The notes beneath the pieces are model-generated. The model was not told the origin of the DNA and did not search any database. It saw only the letters and a program-made list of their open reading frames with translations. The translations under genes and the position numbers were made by a program. From CAZRIP01 sp964600165 (lineage in GTDB: Bacteria > Elusimicrobiota > Elusimicrobia > UBA1565 > UBA9628), in the NCBI GenBank assembly GCA_964600165.1, contig CAZRIP010000075.1:1-20234 (forward strand): DNA of 20,234 nucleotides, read 5' to 3'. Positions 16,178 to 20,234 of the stretch are shown piece by piece (the stretch's first letter is position 1; each line of letters begins with the position of its first letter).

Positions 16178-17047
16178 GTGAGCTGGCGCGCGTTGTACCC
16201 GTTCCAGCCGAAATACATCGACCGCGGCGACGGGATCAAGATGCATTACGTAGACGAAGGAAAGGGCGGCCCCGTCGTCTTCGTGCACGGCAACCCGTGG
16301 TGGTCGTTCTGCTTCCGGGATCTGATGGGCGCGGTCAAGGAACGGCGTCGCGTGGTGGCCTTCGACCACGTCGGGATGGGGCTCTCCGAAAAGCCGGGCG
16401 AGGACCGCTACGAGTTCACGCTGCAAAACCGCGTCGCCGACATGAGCAAGCTCATGGACTCCCTCGCGCTCGAGAAGATCACCCTCGTCGTCCACGACTG
16501 GGGCGGCATGATCGGCTGCGCGTGGGCGTGCCTCAACCCCGAGCGCGTCTCCCGGCTCGTCGTCTTCAACACCGCGGCCTGGATCCCCGAGAAATACTCG
16601 TTTCCATGGCAGCTTCGGCTCGCGCGCTCGTCCCTTGGAGAGCTGTGCGTGCGGGGCTTGAACCTCTTCACGATCGGCGGCGTGGCGACGTGCTTCAAGC
16701 GCAGGAAGCCCGCCAAAGACGAGGTCGAAGGCTACTACTCTCCGTCGAAGGACGCCGACAACCGCCTCGCCCAGCACCGCTTCGTGCGCGACATCCCGCG
16801 CGAGCAGGGCGTCCCGGCTTACGAGCTCTGCAAATGGACCGGCGACAACCTGAGCAAGCTCTCCGGCAAGCCGGCGCTGATCGTCTGGGGCGGGAAAGAT
16901 TTTGTCTTCACCAAGCCGTTCTACGACGAGTGGGTCGCCCGTTTCCCGGCGGCTGAGAAGCGCTATTTGCCGGACGCCGGCCACCTCGTCTTCGACGACG
17001 CGAGCGCCGAGGTCGTCCCGCTCGTCCGGAAGTTCATCGAAGCATGA
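16178..17047 (+). CDS. oleB: OleB, alpha/beta-hydrolase (beta-lactone decarboxylase)
   Basis: 289 residues from GTG 16178. OleB belongs to the haloalkane-dehalogenase-like alpha/beta hydrolases and removes CO2 from the beta-lactone made by OleC, giving a cis-olefin. In characterised systems it assembles with OleC and OleD. Visible marks are HGNPWWSF (oxyanion loop), the nucleophile Asp107 in VVHDWGG followed by Trp, Asp241 in WGGKDFVF, and His269 in DAGHLVF, in the family's order. The frame extends upstream to TTG 16067, which has GAGGAGG four bases before it. That extension lies inside the inverted repeat and encodes a basic, non-family leader (MDKSVVESRIRPRRS), so I prefer the GTG just before SWRALYPFQPKYIDRGDGIKM, where OleB similarity begins. 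If TTG were used, the protein would be 326 residues and its ribosome site would be locked in the hairpin. It ends in an ATGA overlap with oleC. Confidence 0.9.
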   Translation: MSWRALYPFQPKYIDRGDGIKMHYVDEGKGGPVVFVHGNPWWSFCFRDLMGAVKERRRVVAFDHVGMGLSEKPGEDRYEFTLQNRVADMSKLMDSLALEKITLVVHDWGGMIGCAWACLNPERVSRLVVFNTAAWIPEKYSFPWQLRLARSSLGELCVRGLNLFTIGGVATCFKRRKPAKDEVEGYYSPSKDADNRLAQHRFVRDIPREQGVPAYELCKWTGDNLSKLSGKPALIVWGGKDFVFTKPFYDEWVARFPAAEKRYLPDAGHLVFDDASAEVVPLVRKFIEA

Positions 17048-18627
17048 GCGAAGAGAACAACGCGAACATCGCCGCGCGGGTCGGCCAGTGGTCGATCAAG
17101 ACGCCTATGAGGGCGGCGATCGTCGACGGCCGCGAGCGCTTGAGCTTCCTCGGCTTCGACGAGGGCTGCGGCCGCCTTTCGGTCGGGCTGTCGAAGGCGG
17201 GGTTGAAAAAAGGGATGCGCGCCGCCGTCCTCGTGCCGCCGGGGATCGACTTCTACGCGCTCGCCTTCGCGCTGATGCGCCTGGGCGTTTCGCCCGTGCT
17301 CATCGATCCCGGCATCGGCTGGGACAGGCTTGGACGTGCATTAAAAGAGGCGCAGCCGCAAGCCTTCATCGGCTCGCCCAAGGCGCACCTGGCGCGCCTG
17401 GCCGGGCGCTGGGCGCCGTCGGCGCGGATCAAGATCGTCGCGGGCGGGTTCTTTCCGGGCGCGATCTCCGCCGCCGAGCTCGGCCGCGCGCCGGCGGGGG
17501 CGATCCGCGCGCCCGTGCCGACCAAGCCCGAGGACGCCGCGGCGATCCTCTTTACCTCCGGCAGCACCGGCGCGCCGAAAGGCGCGCTCTACACGCACGG
17601 CATGTTGCACGCCCAGTTGGACTTGCTGTCCTCGGCGTTCGGCGTCCAGGCCGGACAGGTCTCGGTGCCGACGTTCCCGCTCTTCGGGCTCTTTGACGTC
17701 GCGCTCGGCCAGACCGTCGTGATCCCGGACATGGACGCGAGCAAGCCGGCCGAGGCCGATCCGCGCAAGATCCTGGCCGCGATCGTCGATTCTCAGGCCG
17801 ATCAGCTGTTCGGCTCGCCGGCGCTCTTGGACGTGCTCGCGCGCCACGGCGAGAAGATCCCGCGCCTCTCGCGCGTGCTCTCGGCCGGCGCGCCGGTGCC
17901 GTCCAAGCTCCTCGCCCGGCTCGTCCCGCTTCTGCCGGAGGGCTGCCGCGTCTTCACGCCGTACGGCGCGACGGAGGCCCTGCCCGTCGCGCTCATCGAG
18001 GCGCAAGAGGTCCTCTCGGAAACGGCCGAGATGTCCGCGCGCGGCCTCGGCACGTGCGTGGGCCGGCCGCTCCCGGGGGTGGACGTCGCCGTCATCGCGA
18101 TCGGCGACGATCCTATTTCGGCATGGGACGATTCCCTGCGCGTGAGCGCGGACGAAGTGGGCGAGATCGCCGCGCGCGGTCCGAACGTCTCGCCTATGTA
18201 TTTCAACCGGCCGGAAGACACGGCGCGCGCGAAGATCGGGTCCTGGCATCGCATGGGCGACCTCGGCCGCTTCGACGCGCGAGGGCGCCTGTGGTTTTAC
18301 GGCCGCAAGAGCCAGCGCGTGGCGACGCCTTCGCGAACGTTCTTCACCGTCGCTTGCGAGGGCGTGTTCAACGCCCACCCGAAGGTCAAGCGCACGGCGC
18401 TCGTGGGCGCTCGCGGAGTCCCCGTGCTCTGCGTCGAGCTCGATGATCCTGCCTCAGACAAAGAGTCCGTGCGCCGCGAGTTGCTCGCGCTCGGCGCGCG
18501 CCATGAGCAGACCCGGGCGATCCGGACGATCCTGTTCCACCCCAAGTTCCCGGTCGACATCCGCCACAACGCCAAGATCTTCCGCGAGCGGCTGGCCGAC
18601 TGGGCCGGCGAGAGGGTGCGCGCGTGA
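17044..18627 (+). CDS. oleC: OleC, AMP-dependent beta-lactone synthetase
   Basis: 527 residues, close to the usual length of about 550. It is an acyl-CoA-synthetase-fold (ANL superfamily) enzyme. OleC uses ATP to adenylate the beta-hydroxy acid from OleD and closes it to a beta-lactone. Motifs: phosphate-binding TSGSTGAPKG at 171-180, YGATEALP with Tyr307, GRPLPGVDV, the Asp406 ribose-binding WHRMGDLGRFD, and GRKSQRV after it. The C-terminal part is shorter than in generic ligases and reads FPVDIRHNAKIFRERLADW, where HNAKI holds the late lysine region. The FTPYGATEALPVALIE stretch and the position between oleB and oleD identify OleC rather than an ordinary acyl-CoA ligase. The ATG overlaps the oleB stop by four bases, and the gene ends in a GTGA overlap with oleD, so the three are tightly coupled. 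Confidence 0.93.
   Translation: MSEENNANIAARVGQWSIKTPMRAAIVDGRERLSFLGFDEGCGRLSVGLSKAGLKKGMRAAVLVPPGIDFYALAFALMRLGVSPVLIDPGIGWDRLGRALKEAQPQAFIGSPKAHLARLAGRWAPSARIKIVAGGFFPGAISAAELGRAPAGAIRAPVPTKPEDAAAILFTSGSTGAPKGALYTHGMLHAQLDLLSSAFGVQAGQVSVPTFPLFGLFDVALGQTVVIPDMDASKPAEADPRKILAAIVDSQADQLFGSPALLDVLARHGEKIPRLSRVLSAGAPVPSKLLARLVPLLPEGCRVFTPYGATEALPVALIEAQEVLSETAEMSARGLGTCVGRPLPGVDVAVIAIGDDPISAWDDSLRVSADEVGEIAARGPNVSPMYFNRPEDTARAKIGSWHRMGDLGRFDARGRLWFYGRKSQRVATPSRTFFTVACEGVFNAHPKVKRTALVGARGVPVLCVELDDPASDKESVRRELLALGARHEQTRAIRTILFHPKFPVDIRHNAKIFRERLADWAGERVRA
18610..18616 (+). promoter_or_regulatory. Ribosome binding site for oleD
   Basis: GAGAGGG lies inside the 3' end of oleC, seven bases before the GTG at 18624. 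It supports that GTG as the oleD start. The dehydrogenase fold also begins directly there (MKALVTGG). Confidence 0.6.
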
Positions 18628-19628
18628 AGGCGCTCGTCACCGGCGGGGGCGGCTTTCTGGGCCGCGTCATCATCCGGCAGCTGCGCGAGCGCGGCGACGA
18701 GGTCCGAAGCCTCTCTCGCGGGCGCTATCCAGACCTCGAGAAGGACGGCGTCGAGTGCGTCCAAGCCGATCTCATGGACGTCGCCGCCGTCTCGAAAGCC
18801 TGCGAGGGCGTCGACGTCGTCTTCCACGTCGCCGGCAAGGTCGGCCTCTGGGGCGACTACTCGGATTTCTTGCGCGCGAACGTCGAGGGCACGCGCAACG
18901 TCCTCAACGCCTGCCAGGACCGCGGCGCGCGGCGGCTGGTCTTCACGGGCAGCCCGAGCGTCGTCTTCGACGGTCGCGACGTCGAAGGCTGGGACGAGTC
19001 GGCGCCGTACCCGGAACGCTTCGACTCTTATTACTCGCGCACGAAGGCCGCCGCCGAGGAGATGGTGCTCTCGGCCAACGGCCTGCGCGGGCTCTCGACG
19101 ATCTCGCTGCGGCCGCACCTCGTCTGGGGGCCGGGCGACACGAGCATCGCTCCGCGCGTCATCGCGCGGGCCAAGGCGGGCAAGCTGCGCCGCATCGGCG
19201 GCCTCAACAAGAAGGTCGACATCACCTACGTCGACGACGCCGCGCGCGCCCATCTGCTGGCGGCGGCACGCCTCGAAGTGTCGCCGTCGGTGGCGGGGAA
19301 GGCGTATTTCCTATCTCAAGGCGATCCCCGGCCGCTGTGGGAGGTCGTCAACGGCATCCTGGCCGCCGCCGGGCTGCCTCCCGTCGAGCGCTCGGTGAGC
19401 CTTTGGGCGGCCCGCGCGGCCGCGGCGGGGCTCGAGCTTTCCTACCGCGCCTTGCGGCGGCGCGACGAGCCGCCGCTGACGCGGTTTCTCGTCACCCAGC
19501 TGTCGACGGCGCATTGGTTCGACATCTCGGCGGCGCGCCGCGACCTCGGCTACGAGCCGAGCGTCCCCTTCGAGGAAGGCCTCAAGCGCTACGCCCGCTG
19601 GTTTAAGTGCCAGGCATTAAAAGATTAA
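18624..19628 (+). CDS. oleD: OleD, NAD(P)H-dependent 2-alkyl-3-ketoacid reductase
   Basis: 334 residues, a full-length member of the extended short-chain dehydrogenase / 3-beta-hydroxysteroid dehydrogenase family. OleD reduces the beta-keto acid released by OleA to the beta-hydroxy acid that OleC lactonises. The cofactor-binding TGGGGFLG occupies residues 6-13, and the catalytic Tyr137-xxx-Lys141 lies in YYSRTK. VVFHVAGKVGLWGDYSDF and TGSPSVVFDG are typical of the OleD branch, as is the C-terminal STAHWFDISAARRDLGYEP. The frame opens with GTG in a GTGA overlap with the oleC stop. It ends in TAA, the only ochre stop in this train, followed at once by inverted repeats, which suggests the end of the operon. 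Confidence 0.93.
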   Translation: MKALVTGGGGFLGRVIIRQLRERGDEVRSLSRGRYPDLEKDGVECVQADLMDVAAVSKACEGVDVVFHVAGKVGLWGDYSDFLRANVEGTRNVLNACQDRGARRLVFTGSPSVVFDGRDVEGWDESAPYPERFDSYYSRTKAAAEEMVLSANGLRGLSTISLRPHLVWGPGDTSIAPRVIARAKAGKLRRIGGLNKKVDITYVDDAARAHLLAAARLEVSPSVAGKAYFLSQGDPRPLWEVVNGILAAAGLPPVERSVSLWAARAAAAGLELSYRALRRRDEPPLTRFLVTQLSTAHWFDISAARRDLGYEPSVPFEEGLKRYARWFKCQALKD

Positions 19629-19676
19629 CAACAAAGGCTTCTGAAGGGTCGCGGACGCCTTTCGACATCTTTTAAT
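19616..19676 (+). terminator. Nested inverted repeat after oleD, terminator-like
   Basis: A perfect 10-bp outer stem (ATTAAAAGAT at 19616-19625 with ATCTTTTAAT at 19667-19676) encloses a 6-bp stem (AAAGGC at 19633-19638 with GCCTTT at 19657-19662). The left outer arm overlaps the last codons of oleD. The downstream strand contains TCTTTT but no clean uninterrupted U-run, so it is not a classic intrinsic terminator. A competing 9-bp pairing exists between GGTCGCGGA (19647-19655) and TCCGCGACC (19709-19717). Position at the operon end supports a termination or 3'-end protection role. Confidence 0.45.
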
Positions 19677-19761
19677 CTCCGGCACGGCGTAGGCCTTCTG
19701 GCCCATTTTCCGCGACCGAAAGACCCAAGCCTGCCGCCTCGCCCGCAAATAAAATGAGGGC

Positions 19762-20234
19762 GTGAGAAGCTCCTGGGCGTTATTGGCGGCGGGTTTGGCG
19801 ATTCTCGCGTTTTCGGGCTGCGACGAGAGCGGCGGCACGGTCAAGACCAAGGCCGACGCGGCGTCCGCGCAAACTCCCGTCACCGCGGCTGTCGCTCCCG
19901 CTCCCGCGGCCGTCCCGAGCCAAGCGGAGATCCCGCCGCAGGCCCGCGCGCTCCAGGACACCGTGGCGGACCTCCCGGCGACGCCGACGACGGCGAAGCG
20001 GACGTTGGATGGGATCTTCGACAACAACCATGCGGCGGGCGACCCGGCGCTCGTCTCCTATCATCCCACTCGGCCGACCGTGACGGCGCCGCCCCAGGCG
20101 GACATCGACGCCAAGCGCAAGCAGGTCCAAGCCGCTTACGCCAATACCCCGCTGCATCGCTCGGGCAAGGGCGACCAGCCGGTCGCCGGCACTCTGCCCG
20201 CGGTGCCGCTGCCGAGCCCGACCGACGCCGCGGG
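19762..20234 (+). CDS. Putative lipoprotein of unknown function, 5' part (runs off window)
   Basis: 157 residues are visible and the frame is still open at the window end. The GTG start gives MRSSWALLAAGLAILAFSGC, a lipoprotein-type signal with Cys20. Phe at the -3 position is a less usual lipobox residue. The mature part begins DESGG, and Asp directly after the Cys would favour inner-membrane retention under the E. coli Lol rule. After that comes an Ala/Pro/Thr-rich low-complexity segment (about 35-60), then a less biased stretch (LDGIFDNNHAAGDPALVSYHP) and another Pro-rich run. TGAGGG lies a few bases upstream of the GTG as a possible ribosome site. A 133-base gap with terminator-like repeats separates it from oleD, so it is probably a separate transcription unit. 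I do not recognise a family. Codon use matches the neighbours, which supports a real gene. Confidence 0.7.
   Translation, partial: MRSSWALLAAGLAILAFSGCDESGGTVKTKADAASAQTPVTAAVAPAPAAVPSQAEIPPQARALQDTVADLPATPTTAKRTLDGIFDNNHAAGDPALVSYHPTRPTVTAPPQADIDAKRKQVQAAYANTPLHRSGKGDQPVAGTLPAVPLPSPTDAA

Noticed and set aside
19754..19765. ATG just before the last lipoprotein gene
   Set aside because: It gives only three codons before TGA and is out of frame with the lipoprotein signal. The GTG at 19762 is the sensible start.
1..20234. tRNA, rRNA, CRISPR arrays, transposases or phage genes
   Set aside because: No cloverleaf, repeat-spacer pattern or transposase-like protein was seen. The DNA is continuous lipid-biosynthesis coding sequence.

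Overview
The window is a very GC-rich, gene-dense stretch of bacterial DNA. It is almost entirely one plus-strand gene train that joins a polyunsaturated fatty acid (PUFA) synthase to a long-chain olefin pathway. The visible domain families identify both systems with confidence. The host cannot be fixed from sequence alone. The two lipoproteins point to a Gram-negative-type envelope. The order enoyl reductase, then the KS-MAT-ACP-KR-DH protein, then a KS-CLF-AT-DH-DH protein resembles the pfa1-pfa2-pfa3 order known from myxobacteria, so a myxobacterium or another high-GC lineage with secondary lipid clusters is plausible (inference).

Layout. 2-778 is the C-terminal half of PfaD (enoyl reductase), cut by the window edge. 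775-7158 is PfaA (KS-MAT-three tandem ACPs-KR-DH). 7167-8111 is an unexpected DUF4384-type lipoprotein. 8123-15019 is a 2298-residue PfaB/PfaC fusion (KS-CLF-AT-DH-DH). 15016-16029 is OleA. 16041-16148 is a long imperfect inverted repeat in the only sizeable gap of the operon. 16178-17047 is OleB, 17044-18627 OleC and 18624-19628 OleD. Terminator-like inverted repeats follow oleD, and a second lipoprotein gene starts at 19762 and runs off the window. There are no tRNA, rRNA, CRISPR or transposase genes. No gene-free stretch exceeds 150 bases.

How the parts fit. The Pfa proteins build polyunsaturated acyl chains on tandem ACPs. OleA joins two activated acyl chains head to head into a beta-keto acid, OleD reduces the ketone, OleC closes a beta-lactone and OleB removes CO2 to leave a cis-olefin. 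In Shewanella these two pathways are known to cooperate to make a C31 nonaene hydrocarbon. Here the two systems are joined by start/stop overlaps (pfaD/pfaA, pfaC/oleA, oleB/oleC and oleC/oleD overlap by 4 bases). This suggests a dedicated polyunsaturated-hydrocarbon operon rather than a PUFA-phospholipid operon. No acylglycerolphosphate acyltransferase domain is visible in the fused PfaC protein, which fits that idea. No phosphopantetheinyl transferase (PfaE), needed to activate the ACPs, lies in the window.
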